From: Rhododendron vialii
Lineage: Eukaryota > Streptophyta > Magnoliopsida > Ericales > Ericaceae
Assembly (NCBI RefSeq): GCF_030253575.1
Contig: NC_080559.1
Coordinates: 30,530,501-30,594,500, forward strand
Direction: 5' to 3'
DNA length: 64,000 nucleotides
Both the position numbers and the translations under genes were made by a program. This document shows, piece by piece, positions 26,201 to 38,515 of the stretch. How positions within the stretch are numbered: position 1 is the stretch's first letter; each line of letters begins with the position of its first letter. The notes below the pieces were generated by a model. That model saw nothing but the letters and a program-made list of their open reading frames with translations. It was not told the DNA's origin and made no database searches.

Positions 26201-29200
26201 AAGCACACTTCACTCAGTTCAGGTGATTTGCTCCATTCCATCACAAATGTCCGAAGATTCAGACGGAATACTTTGTCTCCACTCTTTCATTTATGATGCT
26301 TATTGTTGTCTAAGAGTTTCCCTCGAATGATATTACCTTTCTTTCCATGCTATGTTGCCGTTGTTTTGTTCTCACATAATCACATTCCACCTTTTGAAAT
26401 CAGATGAATTAGATAAAATTGACAGAGCACAATCCTCGTTTTGGAGAGATTGGAAACTGAAATTGGAAGAACAAAAGCGTGTGGCAGATCATTCTAGAGT
26501 GTTGGAGCAAATAATTCCTGGGGTTGAAACCATGCGCTTTTTGTCTCAGGACATGAACTACATTGAGAGTGTTGTTTTCTCCCATGTTGAATCAGTGAAG
26601 TTAGAGAAGAAGCATATTTTGAAGGACATGTTGAAGTTAGCTAATACCTATGGCTTGAATCACACAAAGGTATGCGGATTTTTGCTCTGAATTCTGAAGG
26701 CTGAAAACTTGATGACACTGAGTGCAGAATAATTCATTTTGTCAAATGATTTCTTAATCTCCGTTGACTTTCTTTTCAGGTTCTACTACAGTTCCTCCAT
26801 TCTGTCCTTGTTTCCGAAGTTTGGGTCCTTGATGATATTACAGCTGAAATTTCCGAATTTAAAAATGAAATACTTGCTCATGCTGGAGAAGCCATTGAAA
26901 CCATTTCCTTGTCTGTCTACCCTGCTATCGATGGGCATGACAAGCAGAGGCTTGCTTACTTGTATGGCTTGCTTTCTGATTGCTACTTGCAGCTGGAAGG
27001 AACGACAAAATTAGTACCTATGTTTCACCCAACCCTAGCACATATAAATGTTGATTTTGCTCATTTTTACAAGGTTGTTGAGCAAGAATGCAGTAGGGTG
27101 TCCTTTATTAAGGACCTTAACTTCAAAAATATTGTTGGGTTGGGTGGATTGAACTATGAGTTCTTTACCAATGAAATCTATGCTCACGTTGATGAATATA
27201 CTGTGGAAGCATTGGCAACAATGGTCCAGGCGCTCATTGGCATGTATAGACATCCAATCCCTGAGGATCTCATATCATGGAAGGGCGTCTACAGACACCA
27301 TGTACTATGTTTGTTAAAAGCTTTGGAGGAGAGAGTTAAAATGCAGGCAGAGTTTGAAAGCCAAGAAAACCTTCATGCCCTAATAAGTGAGCTTGAGAAG
27401 ACCTACGATGGTTGCAGAAAGTATGTCAGAGTCATGGCATATCCAGATGTTTTGGACATGTTCAAACGATTCTTCACGGTGATAGCACCCCTATATAGAT
27501 TATTTGAGGGTACATCTAGTGATTCAACGTGGAGGGACTGTCTCATATTCCTTTCTAATTTTTGGCTCAGAGTGATTGATGATATGAAGGAATTCACAAG
27601 TTGTGAGAGTCCTCAAGAAAAGTGTAACCTGGACAGCTTGATGTGTTGTGTCAAGGTTTTCACTAGGTTGGTTATAGAAGGACGAATCTCTCCCAAACAG
27701 GGCTGGGGAACTTTTATTGGCTATGTTATCAATGGCCTCAAAGGTGGCTTTGCTGATGATATTATCACTTTCTGCAGAGCAATGGGTTTTTCTGGGTGTG
27801 GGTTTGGAGCCATTGCTGAAGTATATTCTGAAGCAGTGTCACAATTGCAAATTGGCTCAAGTTTGGACGAACGACATTTCGAGAGTATTCAGGATCTTTC
27901 CCATCTCTATTTAAGTATATTGGAAACCATTTTACAGAACTTGGCCTCTGGATCTCTTGAACGCCAGAATTTACTTCATTTTATGTCATCTTTGAGTAGA
28001 ATGGATGGTGATTTGGAGGATCTGAATAGGGTCAGGCAGGCTGTTTGGGAAAGAATGGCCAAGTTTTGTGATAACTTGATTCTACCAAGTCATGTTCGTG
28101 TTTATGCCCTTGAGCTTATGCAATTTATTTCAGATTCAGGGAGAAATGCAAGTATGTTTTCTGCTGAGCTCAAGTCAAATGTTTTGCCATGGGAAGGATG
28201 GGATGATTCGAGAAGTATCGCCACGAAGAGTGAGAGTACTGCTACTTTTGGAATTCCAACTCAGACAGATGCATCTAATAGATTGACAAGTACTTTAGTT
28301 GCTCTTAAATCGTCACAGCTTGTTTTAGCCATCTCACCAAGCATTGAAATTAGCCCACAAGACCTTTCCACTGTGGATTCAGCAGTTTCTTGCTTTATGA
28401 GATTATGCGGAGAGGCTGCTTCTGAACCCCACTTTGATGCTTTGCTAGCCATTTTGGGAGAGTGGGAGGGTCTTTTTGCTATTAAGAGGGACGAGGCAGA
28501 TTCTGCAGAAGTATCAGATGTTGCAAATGATTGGGGCAATGATGATTGGGATGAAGGATGGGAAAGCTTTCCGGAAGAACCTGTTTCTAAAGAAACCAAG
28601 GAAGACAATTCCCTTCTGGTTCATCCTTTACACGTGTGTTGGTTGGAGATATTCAGGAAACTGATATCACTGTCACGATTTAGAGACTTATTTAAGTTGG
28701 TTGACCGATCGGTAGTAAAGTCTAATGGAGTATTGCTCGATCAAGTTGGTGCTCATTGCCTAACCCAAATTTTGCTGGGAATAGATTGCTTTGTAGCTCT
28801 TAAGATGGCACTATTGTTCCCATATGAAGAAATACGGCTGCAGTGTTTGGATGCAGTTGAGGACAAGCTAAAGCAAGGAGGTGTATCAGACGTGATTGTG
28901 AGGGACCACGAGTTTTTTATTCTTGTATTATGTTCTGGTATTGTATCGCCGATCATCTCTGGGTCCAAATACGGTACAACGTTCTCTCTTCTTTCCTATA
29001 TGATTGGGAATTTCTCACGCCAGTATCAAGAAGCCCAGTTATCTAGCATCAAAAGTAAGGGGAGAAACGAAAACGAAAACGATGAGAGAGGATTCTTGAT
29101 TCTTTTCGGAAGATATCTGTTTCCGTGTTTTGTGTCCGAGCTTGTGAAGGCAGACCAGCAGATTCTAGCGGGATTTCTTGTTACAAAGATCATGCACACT

Positions 29201-29398
29201 AATGCTTCTCTCAGTTTAATCAATGTTGCGGCGTCTAGTCTTAGATTGTTTTTGCAAAGGCAGCTTCAAGTACTGAAAGGTGATGACGAGGGTGTAGGCT
29301 TTGGTGAACCATTTGGAAATACCATCTCCCAGTTGAGAGGTAGGTTGGAAAATCTGATCCAATCTGCATTATCGGCACTTACAGCTGACATTAGATGA
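17232..29398 (+). CDS. MIP2: MAG2-interacting protein 2 (Sec39/NBAS-family tethering subunit)
   Basis: Large subunit of the plant MAG2 (Dsl1/NRZ-like) tethering complex on the ER, acting in Golgi-to-ER retrograde vesicle capture and seed storage protein transport. Twelve coding exons join in phase: 17232-17321, 17457-17505, 18194-18367, 18706-18907, 19024-19244, 19940-20936, 21829-22805, 23190-23278, 23704-24063, 24983-26222, 26404-26669 and 26780-29398. The sum is 7284 nt, 2427 aa, close to the Arabidopsis protein. The N-terminus MEEGVREVLYETRYHA matches the family. Residues about 30-450 look like a WD/beta-propeller region, followed by the long helical Sec39 region from about 570. An acidic Trp-rich stretch, DWGNDDWDEGWESFPEEP, lies near residue 2138. 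No internal stop or frameshift was found. The first exons are very small; the last exon holds over a third of the protein. Confidence 0.95.
19641..19810. mobile_element. Foldback MITE in MIP2 intron 5, 170 bp
   Basis: The left arm begins agaataaattctttacacc and the right arm ends ggtgtaaaagaatttattct. They pair over about 60 bp, including the shared 'cctccaaatcaattgcattgcg' core. The loop holds cacgtgtc and gacgtgg. It lies wholly inside the intron between 19244 and 19940, so it does not disturb coding. A 7-bp match 'taccttt' occurs close to both ends, but not flush on the right, so the target duplication is unproven. Confidence 0.7.
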
Positions 29399-29850
29399 TG
29401 TGGGACTTCTTGTACAATGCAACTGTTCGAAAGTTTTTTTTCCCTCCGTCGGTAAAAATGAGAGTAGAACGTAAGAATAGTTGGGTCCGAGCGAGCGTTT
29501 CCTTTGTCTTACAAGCTTTTGTATACTAACCCTCATAAATTTATTTGTAATCTACAATTTGTATGATAAAAAGTCCTTGATGGGCCTAAGCAGCTTTCGC
29601 CTAGAATATGTAGACAGTGATGGGCCTGCAGTTTGATCTTGCTTAAAAATTTGCAAGCTATGTCTTTTGTCAGATTATAATTTTCGATACTTTGCCTTCG
29701 TGAGTTCAATTTGAGGTTTTTTCCTTTCAATTTCTTTGTTTTGAAAGGAGGGTATAGAGCCATGCGAAAACAACAAATTGCATCATGTTTCAGTATTTGT
29801 TTTTGTTAAGGATTTTGATAATGAATGTTCTAAAAGCACTTATTTTGTAC
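29399..29850. other. 3' UTR of MIP2 and spacer
   Basis: No further coding sequence after the TGA ending at 29398. Presumed 3' UTR, then AT-rich spacer up to a Stowaway-like element. Confidence 0.5.
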
Positions 29851-30064
29851 TCCCTTCGTTCCAAAATGCTTGTCCGGTCCGCAAAATGGAGTGTTAAAAA
29901 TAATACAATTTTTGCAAGAAAAAATCATAAGTTTTTTAACAACTTATTAGATATCAATGAGTATTTTTAATTTGTAAAAAAAGTTTGAATTTTTTTTTGA
30001 AAAAATTGTATTATTTTTAATATTTTGTTTTGCGGATTGGACAAATATTTTGAGACAGAGGGAG
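29851..30064. mobile_element. Stowaway-type MITE, 214 bp
   Basis: Ends CTCCCTTCGTTCC at the left and CAGAGGGAG at the right, flanked on both sides by TA, the classic Stowaway (Tc1/mariner) target. The internal arms 'aataatacaatttttgcaaga' and 'aaaaaattgtattattttta' are complementary. A half-copy of the same family lies at 42319-42416. Confidence 0.8.
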
Positions 30065-30216
30065 TATATTTGAAATAGATTACCCAAGTAAAAAAGTGAA
30101 CATGGTTTTGGCAATATGAGATGTTTCACATACTGGCATATTGTCAATTACCATCTAGATTTCAGCAGATATTCTATAAACTAGATTAGTGTCACCACTC
30201 ACCGCCCGTCGCTCCT

Positions 30217-30302
30217 CCCGAAATGGTCCAGTAAAGGGTTTGGATTGCCGCGATGTGGGCCCGAAATGGTCCAGTAAAGGGTTTGGATTGCCGCGATGTG
30301 GG
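30217..30302. repeat. 43-bp tandem duplication
   Basis: Two adjacent copies of a GC-rich unit (cccgaaatggtccagtaaag... to ...ccgcgatgtggg) with period 43. No mismatch seen across the unit. No gene overlaps it. Confidence 0.85.
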
Positions 30303-30687
30303 CGGTGGGCGGATCGCTGCCTACGACGACGCAAGAAAGTCCACAAAACTTATCATTCATTTAGATGAAGGTGGAGGCCTTATTCGTTTAACATATTTAT
30401 TTTATTTTAACTTTGTTTTTCAATCATTACCTTATATTTTTTTTCAATCATTACCATATTTCTCTAATTATTAATTTTACTTCTCCCTCTATCTCTCTCG
30501 AATCATTACCGCTCTCTCCAATCATTACCTTATTTCTCTCTCCACCCACTACCAAAACTAAAATACCCAAAATTTCCAAACCAACAAGGCCGGAGTCTTT
30601 GCCATTTTAATCTGCCTAATTACTGATGTATGCATGAAATATTTAGCCGAGGCTTTGATGGCTTTTCTTGCCATCAAAACTTGGAAA

Positions 30688-31262
30688 TAGAGGTATTCAA
30701 GAAAACCGTCCGAACCGTAAAACTGGTTCAATCCGGACTGAACCGTCTTATTTAGTCTGGTTCTGCAGTTCTACGGTCAGGTTATGGTTCCAAAAAAATA
30801 AGAACCCTTAATTTTGATTCAGTTACTGGTTCTCAATTAATGAACCGTGGTTAGAACCGAATCGGACCGTTTAGAACTAAGATAAAAATATAAATACATA
30901 TGTGTGTAATTAAATATGTATTTGAATTTGGTAAGTTAATCTTTTCCTCGCGAAACTTAATTTATTTAGAGATGAAATCTCATTTATTAGGAAAACTTTT
31001 ATTTTCTTCTTTCATTTACTATTCCAGATTATTTTCCTATTTCTTTAATTTTATGAGTTCATATTTTGTGAATAAGTGTTTAGATACTTATTGGATAGAA
31101 CCGGATCCGAACCAAAACTAGACTGGTCTTACAGTTTAGTTCTAGTTAGGTTCCATGCATATATTGGTTAGGTTCTGGTTCCTAATTTTCTAAAACCGTT
31201 TGAAATGGTCCTATTACTGATTTTCTAGAGAACCAGACCAATTCGGACAGTATACACCCCTA
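30688..31262 (+). mobile_element. hAT-like non-autonomous element, family 1 copy A, 575 bp
   Basis: Begins TAGAGGTATTCAAG and ends ACACCCCTA. It is flanked by a perfect 8-bp duplication, cttggaaa (30680-30687 and 31263-31270). The interior repeats short 'ggttc..aaccg' motifs. It shares end-to-end similarity with the copies at 42101-42518 and 49735-50509. An 8-bp duplication with TAGGGGTG-type ends fits the hAT superfamily. No transposase is encoded. Confidence 0.82.
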
Positions 31263-31419
31263 CTTGGAAATACTGATCTATGTTTTATTCTCTCACATCA
31301 TTATCCCATTGTTAAGCTTGGTTCCGAACTGTGGTGAGATCTCTTACAGATAGTGGTGTGGTGAGACGGGATTACATTTTCAGGCGGGGTGATGGGTACC
31401 ATAACCCATTTTGTTAAAA

Positions 31420-31428
<9 letters not shown>

Positions 31429-31478
<50 letters not shown>
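31429..31478. repeat. (AT)n microsatellite
   Basis: A run of A followed by about 24 AT units. The open frames crossing it encode only IYIYIY and are not genes. Confidence 0.95.
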
Positions 31479-31479
<1 letters not shown>

Positions 31480-31697
31480 CAAGCATGGCGGTAAAAAGCT
31501 GGACAAGTGAAGACACGTGGCGAGAAGCTAAGAGTTGGTACATATATTTCCCTACTTACGAGCTGTCGGATCTGGTCAGTACTTGTAGAATAGTAGTACT
31601 AATAACCTACGTTCAAGTTGCGGATCAAAAAAAAATAAAAAAACCTACGTTCAAGTTTCCAACCACTTGTTTGCCAGCAATGCTAAAAGGAACAGGG

Positions 31698-31700
<3 letters not shown>

Positions 31701-31728
<28 letters not shown>
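31701..31728. repeat. (CT)n microsatellite in the F-box 5' leader
   Basis: About 14 CT units ending roughly 75 bp upstream of the F-box ATG at 31803. CT-rich leaders are common in plant genes. Confidence 0.85.
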
Positions 31729-31730
<2 letters not shown>

Positions 31731-31802
31731 GATCTGATCTGGCTCTGGAAAGATTTGGGTTTCCAAGTTCCGGTTTTGTGATAGTGAGGAATTGGGAAGA
31801 AG

Positions 31803-34800
31803 ATGGAGGGATTGCCGGCAGATTTGTGTATGAAGATCTTTTGTTTGTTGGATCACCAGAACCTTGCAACTGCTCAACAAGGTCAGTAATGTAATAATCC
31901 CTTTTACTGTGAAATTTACTAATTTTTTCAGTTTCTTTGATGAATTTTTCCAAGACAGAGAACTGGGTTTTCGAAATTTTCTCGAATTGTGCAATTGTGG
32001 TCCGTAATTTGGTGTGAATTTTGAATTTGCTCTTATGGAATATAGGGGTTTGTTGAGGTCTGTTTGTGCATTGGTTTTTGTAGATTATGGGCAGACGATT
32101 TGCCCCGCAAATCGTCTGCACTGGAAATTTTCGTGTACCGGTGTATTTTTTGCCGTTGGGTTATTTGGAACTTTTAGGAGATAGTATAAAATTTTAACTT
32201 GATCCACGGTCGGAAAGGCATTGGAACAGAGGGAGGGAGGAATTTGGGTACAGAGGACTTGAGCTGGCCAATTTGATAGCTGCTGGTTGTTATCGCAGTA
32301 GTATTATTTTGTGGGTGAAGTTCAAAAAAAAATTTAAAACTAATTCTAGCAATTATTTAATTATGCACATATATGTCCATGCTGGGCTGCGGAAACAGCA
32401 ATTAATCTAAACTTACTCTTGGCGTTCTCCCATGAGAGGGGCCATTGAGAGAGACTGAGAGACACTTGTGGCGCGACAGGATTGATACGGCCCCATGTGG
32501 CGCCTCCCATGCCATGTCGGAGTCTTGATGTATAGGTGTAGAGAACAGAGAGAACCAAAGGGGTGCGAGAGTGTGAGTTTAGTTTGTACCTCCGTCTTTG
32601 CGGTGATCTATTACCTAATACACTATTTTCTCCATGGAATGGGCATGTACATCACCTCACCTAGAGCTCGATATTATGTCATATTATGTTACAAGCCTTT
32701 GACAAGACTCCTGTGGGGTGGAGCCAGGATTTCATTTCAGAAGGGCGGAAACTTGTGAAAGAAAAGAGCTAGATTCATAGTAAATTGTAGAATTCAATAA
32801 TTTCTATTGATAACCTACATTAATTAAAATGTATCGGTCCATTTGAAGTCTTAACAAATCAATTGCGGGAGACAGAGATCGAAGTATGAAAGGAATATGC
32901 CTTCTTTTTTCCAAATTCGTAATGACGAGAGAGCCCAGAATAGACAAAAGGAGCTTTGTTTAAGTTACTATTTGCTTCCAAAGTAGTTGAATATCAGGGG
33001 TTGGACAAGAGCCTTGAAAACCTACAAGATACTGCCCTTAACATACTTAGAGCATCCACGTCAGTTCAGGTAAATCATCCTGTTAGCTATAATTTGTTGT
33101 AAGGATTCAAAATCAACCCGCATCAGACTAGCTCAAGGCAAGCCACATTTTGAAAATGCAACAGGGATGCGCCAAAGCTCTTGCCTCACTCTTCATTAGC
33201 TATGTTTTCTTTAACTATTGGTTTACAAGTTCATTAGTGGAGAGTCCCTCATGGATTGAACGTTCGATGGGATAAAGAAGTGATATTCTAATTGGATAGA
33301 GATAAAAAGCAAAGAGTTTGATGGAGTAATAGTCTAAAAATTAACCGAATAAACTAAAAAGGGTGGCTCATTAGTTATAATTTGGTCAACAATTTGAAAA
33401 GATTGATGCAGAATTGCAGATGCTCCTATCTGCATATATAGAGATCACTAGGAAAAAAAAGGGTGGGCCGTGGCCCTCCCCAGCCATTGAACGACTCAGC
33501 CCCTGCCTTTGACTCCAAAATTTTCGCCCACGCGTACATAACCCTCACATCACTGCGAAGAAAACTGTGTATATACCATGTAGTGATCTGTCTTTTTTTA
33601 GGTCACCGTACTTCTTGAAGTTTTGTAATTCTGTTCTTCAGAAAGACTATTTAAATTAAGTATTTGTATTCACCAATAGTTCTGGCATAAATAGTACAAT
33701 GCTGCATTTTTTTTTGCTTCTGATTATTCATTTCCCTTAACTACCAATGTGGATGTGAATAAATAATCTTACCCACTTTGGCATTTTTTAAAGTTTGCAG
33801 GAGGTGGAAAGTATTGGCTGCGGACAATAATCTATGGTCAAGCCTATGTAAAGAGAGATGGGGAAGCATTTGTGCTGCATTCTATGCCCCTAAAGATTCA
33901 AGATCATGGAAAGATGTGTATGAAGTGCAAGATCGACGCGATCGTGTCGGATTGTAAGCTGAAACTCATGCTAATCTCTTGGATTTTTATTGTTGGTTAA
34001 AGCATTTTAGTCCCTGGTCATCCAGCGACAGGACCATTGAGTTATTTATACCTACGGTTTTGAAATCCGAGTATGAAGAAGTTCTACGTTACTGCTTTTT
34101 GTTAGGGATGTTAGAATTGTGAGACTCACGAATCTCTTCATCCAGTACGGCACGACTGACGAATCTCTTCACCGACTCGATTTGAATCATGCTACTAAAT
34201 CGGGTAGAAGAGAATCATGCAACTCCATTTGCAATTCACTGCAATTTACTTTAGTTTCTCTTTTTTGTTTGCAATTGCATAATGCATGAATATGATGCCG
34301 TTTTCACCTCTATAAGAATGGATTTTGTTCTGAGTGCTAGAAAATAATGTTCCTTGCTTATATCTGTGTTCAAAAGTGTATACTTTTGTTAGATTTCTTG
34401 GAGGGTTCCAACCTAAAACCAATTGGCAATAGGTGGAGTAGCCTCTAGAATTTATTAACCAAGCTTGGGTGGCTTAGATGAGCGATGTGAGACAAGTCTA
34501 ACACTCCCCCTCACGTCCAGCCCGGATGCACGTGGAGGTGACAGACCAGGAGCTGACTGACTGACTCGGGCGACAGAGATGACAGAGACTTTCCCACAAG
34601 AGGTGAGGCCACCCAAGACCTAGCTCTGATACCATGTTAGATTTCTTGGAGGGTTCCAACCTAAAACCAATTGGCTATAGGTGGAGTAGCCTCTAGAATT
34701 TATTAACCAAGCTTGGGTGGCTTAGATGAGCGATGTGAGACAAGTCTAACAACTTTCACAAGTTTATGTATTCACGATTACATATGATCCTGATTCAATA

Positions 34801-35156
34801 TTCTAGCAGAAGGATTCACATCACAGTGTCAATGTCCTGGTTCTTGCTTATGGATTATTTTGACAATATTCTTACTCTTCAACAAAGTAGACTTGCTTGT
34901 AAACTGATTGGGTAATGTTTTTTCCAGAGGTCAAAAGATCATTAGAGAAGGCGTTGATTATTATCTCGTTCATCTGGGTGAAGTTCATCGCCATTTGGGC
35001 TCAAGACCGCAGAGTAAGGGTGCAAATGGATGTTTACTCGGTTCAGAAATAGGTCTCAAAGAGGAACCCAGCTCCGGGATTCTGGACAAAATCCTTTTCT
35101 TTCTTGGGGACTTGGAAGCAGCTTCCATGTGTGGAAAACGTAAACGGGAGGTGTGA
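31803..35156 (+). CDS. Small F-box protein
   Basis: Likely substrate adaptor of an SCF ubiquitin ligase. Three exons join in phase: 31803-31881, 33794-33953 and 34928-35156, giving 468 nt and 155 aa. The F-box covers residues about 3-48 (LPADLCMKIFCLLDHQNLATAQQ, then VCRRWKVLAADNNLWSSLCKERW), with exon 1 ending exactly inside it. After the F-box come SWKDVYEVQDRRDRVGL and IIREGVDYYLVHLGEVHRHLG, with no Kelch or leucine-rich repeats. It ends with a basic KRKREV tail. I do not recognise the Arabidopsis counterpart with certainty. Both introns are large for so small a gene and have been filled by transposons: a hAT-like relic with a nested MITE in intron 1 and a complete TRIM in intron 2. Confidence 0.82.
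32704..33505. mobile_element. Candidate hAT-like relic in F-box intron 1, 802 bp
   Basis: Flanked by a perfect 8-bp repeat, cctttgac (32696-32703 and 33506-33513). Inside the left end is 'ggggtggagccagg' and at the right end 'ccagcc...gactcagcccctg', which are roughly complementary and resemble the ends of the element at 43358-44272. The terminal bases do not match cleanly, so the call is tentative. Confidence 0.45.
33050..33425. mobile_element. GAGCATCC-type MITE, 376 bp, nested in the relic
   Basis: Begins GAGCATCCACG and ends GCAGATGCTC, related to the ends of the MITEs at 61.6-63.0 kb. Flanks are TTA (left) and CTA (right), compatible with a decayed 3-bp Harbinger-type duplication. Confidence 0.5.
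34387..34751 (-). mobile_element. Complete TRIM retrotransposon in F-box intron 2, 365 bp
   Basis: Two 117-bp terminal direct repeats (34387-34503 and 34635-34751), each TGTTAG...CTAACA, differ at one base (ggcaat against ggctat). Next to the right repeat, 34623-34634 reads on the minus strand as TGGTATCAGAGC, the standard primer-binding site for initiator methionine tRNA. Next to the left repeat, the minus strand carries a purine tract GTGAGGGGGAG. Both ends abut a perfect 5-bp duplication, ACTTT (34382-34386 and 34752-34756). The 131-bp interior cannot code. This is a textbook terminal-repeat retrotransposon in miniature, inserted antisense to the F-box gene. Confidence 0.95.
34623..34634 (-). 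other. tRNA-iMet primer-binding site of the TRIM
   Basis: Minus-strand TGGTATCAGAGC directly after the terminal repeat, matching the 3' end of plant initiator tRNA-Met by complementarity. Confidence 0.93.
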
Positions 35157-35985
35157 ACGATTCTTGGTCAGTCGCTTTTTGTATATGGTCTCATTTTGTC
35201 TGTATGTCTGAATGTGTTTATTTGCATTGTTGTAAGATGTGATAATGATGGCTCGGGTATTTATTCAGATTCGATTAGTATTGGAATCGCATACAGTTTC
35301 CGCGTTGTAATTTTCCTCGTCATCTGTTACACCTCATCTCTGAGAAAATGAATGACAATTTGTTTATTACAAGGTCAAGTCAGTTTTAACTGTTTACATC
35401 CCAGAGATCTGAACCAGAATGCAAGAGAAAGCACAAAGGAAACCACTGCGAGCAACAAGGACCTAGGTCATATATTCGCCCTTTGCTCCTGCTCTCATCA
35501 TCGTTCTGCGCTTAAGCTCTCAATCTTCGCTCTCACAAATTATAGTGGTTTTAAGATTTTTTTCAAAAAATGCTTTCATGCTGCGCATGCGAAGCATAGG
35601 ACTTCAATAAGGACATACACCATTGATTCTGAATAGCCTTTAAAAGAAGTAATTATCCCTGGGTCAACTAGTTGTGTCAGGTAAAGGATAACAGTTCATA
35701 TTCTTATTCAAAACATCAAACAGGGATCCTAGCTTCGAATTCCAGATACTCCACATAGATGCCATCTGTACAACAAACCCAAGAGGGGAATCACCAATAA
35801 GGACAAATACAAAATAAGTACAAATTCAACATAACACTCCCCGATAAATAACATTCTGACATGTCCTAACAACCTCCGAGAAACATCATTTGACATGATC
35901 CTACGCGTTGATGCTCCATGTAGTGCCTCGTGATTGCAATCAATTTCTCCGTTCTTGATGGAACGACAATTTCATACAAGAAAAA
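35157..35985. other. Convergent 3' flanks of the F-box gene and VPS26
   Basis: Space between two stop codons facing each other. It should hold both 3' UTRs. No separate gene seen. Confidence 0.5.
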
Positions 35986-38453
35986 TCAGGAAGCTTCTTC
36001 AAGACGGTATATTGTAATTTCTTGCTGCTTAAAATACCGACGGTCCTCTTCATCGACAAGAACAAGGTTCAAGTAATACTTCACGCTGAATTTGTTGTTG
36101 ATGTTGCGATGCGTTGGCGTCAGTTCGTATGGGCTAAGAAACAATCTAATTGGTATTGACTCACCTGTCAAAGGAATCACACTTTTTTCATCAACACGAA
36201 CTAACATGAGAGATTATATTCGACAAAATAAGCATCTGCTGCTAATATTTCAGTACAATAATGGTCAAGTATTGAATCTGAAAACTTGGTATAAACAAAG
36301 GCCCAAAACATAGATCCAGCACAATAATTTTTCTTGGTGTCGAGCTAGAGAAAAATGGTGCAAAAGAAGCAAACCAGTCAGCTTCCTGACAGTTTTTGCC
36401 TTTCCTAACCTCTGAAAGGATTCAGCTTTAGCATATCTTGAAGTTTTAAATTTCTGCTCTGATGGTACAAGTGATGGTTGTTTTGGAAAGTAGATATTAA
36501 GACTTGTATAACTGTAAGAGAGAGATGGGTACATTGCATTAAGTGGAAGCAGAATCCTAAACGATGATAGTGAGCATACCTCTGACTGGAGCACCATCCA
36601 TCAACTCAAACTTTGCAAGTGTCTCCGTCTCAACGTGGGTGCTGGCCCCTGATCCGGTTGATTCTCTACGTCTGATCTCAAGGTCCATATTCTTAATCTT
36701 AATTCTCACAAGAAGAAAATATATCTTTCCTATAATCACGTCTTTCAAATGATACCTGAAAAGCAAACACTACAGTCAGCCAAGGCCATATATGCCAGCA
36801 CTTCACTAAAACTTTTAAACAACCAATGAATAAGCAACTACTTTGTCAGACCAAAAAGGTGATTTAGTTGGCAAGATTACTAGTCCAGGACCCAGATTGC
36901 AAATTATTCCTATCCGATGACCATAACTTATCACCAGATTCAGGCTATAAGAGACTTAGGATATTGGATGTGTGGAGCCTGGGCTAAATTGGCCCTTACA
37001 ACCCAGTTGAACCCGAGCACATAGGAGAACCACATTCTTTTTTCTTTCCCTCTTTTCAGGTTTCGGTATTCTATAGAGAAAGAAGTTACTACCAGATGTC
37101 TGATCAGAAGTATCGTAAACCACAAGTAATAAATTGCTGATCAAAATCACAGCTTACTTGCTTTTATTGTACTCGAACTCGATGTGAAGGCAATCTTCAA
37201 TTCCAACTTCCATCTGCAAGGTGAAAAGATTATAGACTCATAAGCCAATTTGGGGGCTGGCAGTGCATTATGCATTCATCTAACATATATGTTTCTCCAT
37301 GTAATACACAATTTCTCATAGACATGAAGCATGGCAGCCAAGATAAGCCAACACTGGAAGTTTTCTTTCAGGCAAAAGAAAAAATAACAAGAAAGGCCAG
37401 AAAAAAAAAATGCCCAGAGCCCAGCCATAGGCAGTGTATCCCCCACAAAAAGCACCAAAAAATAAAAACTCAATAGAAACAACAAAGATGGTCTGCCATG
37501 TAATTTCCTCTATAGTCTGCCTTCTGGGATGGCCAGTGGTCAGCCAACATTATTTATACTGCTGCAACGGACATAAATATTCCTTTTTAAACATGAATGG
37601 CTCTTCTAAATACAAAATGGTGTATGTGCAAATGTAAAAGATGTAGCACTACCACACTAACCTTGATACTATTGTTGATTGGTGGAGCCGGACTGTAATT
37701 ACGAACCTGATGGATAAAAATTGGAAGACGGAGATCAGCAATGTAAAATGCTAACTGATAATGTTCTCAAACAGCAGAGTTAAAATACAGTTGCATATTG
37801 GTAGAAGCAAACGTTGCAGAAAGAATGTGAATGAGCCAAGGACATCATAATTGAAAGTTAGAGAAATCCGACCCTTCGGCAAATACCTATACCGACACTC
37901 ATATCCTAAATTAACACCGAATGAGCTCAGAAGGTCTAACTGTTTGAGCATTTGTTTAAAAAGAGGAAACATGAAGATATTAAAATTCTATCAGCTGAGT
38001 TCCAAAGTGAGGATCTAAATAAGGATCTCCACTGCACCGCAATTTTAAAAGAAATTATGTTCTAAGCTTTCATTCAAACAAGCACAAGTAATGCCTGAAC
38101 AGTCCAAACAAAAACCACATCTTCGGAGGTGGAGACATCAACAGGTATCACGTGATGATAGGTCATTATTTCTACAAACATTTTTCTGCAGGTGCATCTG
38201 TATGAAGACCTATGTAGGAGGCCAAACTACATGCTTATTCGTAGCTTTAGTGTCAAGTTGATGAAAATGTAGCAACTAATAAGTTGATAAATCATGTGGA
38301 GCAATGTTCCTCAAACCATTATATGGATATCTCTAACCAAACCTCGAGAGAATTGAAAGTCTAAGTAATTGTTCTTCAGATATAGCTGAATCCGGAGTAC
38401 AGTTTCTTTGCTTCTTTATTGGAAAGAAGAATGGCCAATTACCACACACGCGC

Positions 38454-38515
<62 letters not shown>

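Noticed and set aside
31389-31543. Open frames encoding IYIYIY runs on both strands
   Set aside because: Pure (AT)n microsatellite translation.
34387-34751. Full LTR retrotransposon reading of the paired 117-bp repeats
   Set aside because: Only 131 bp lie between the repeats, so no gag or pol is possible; the TRIM call fits every feature.
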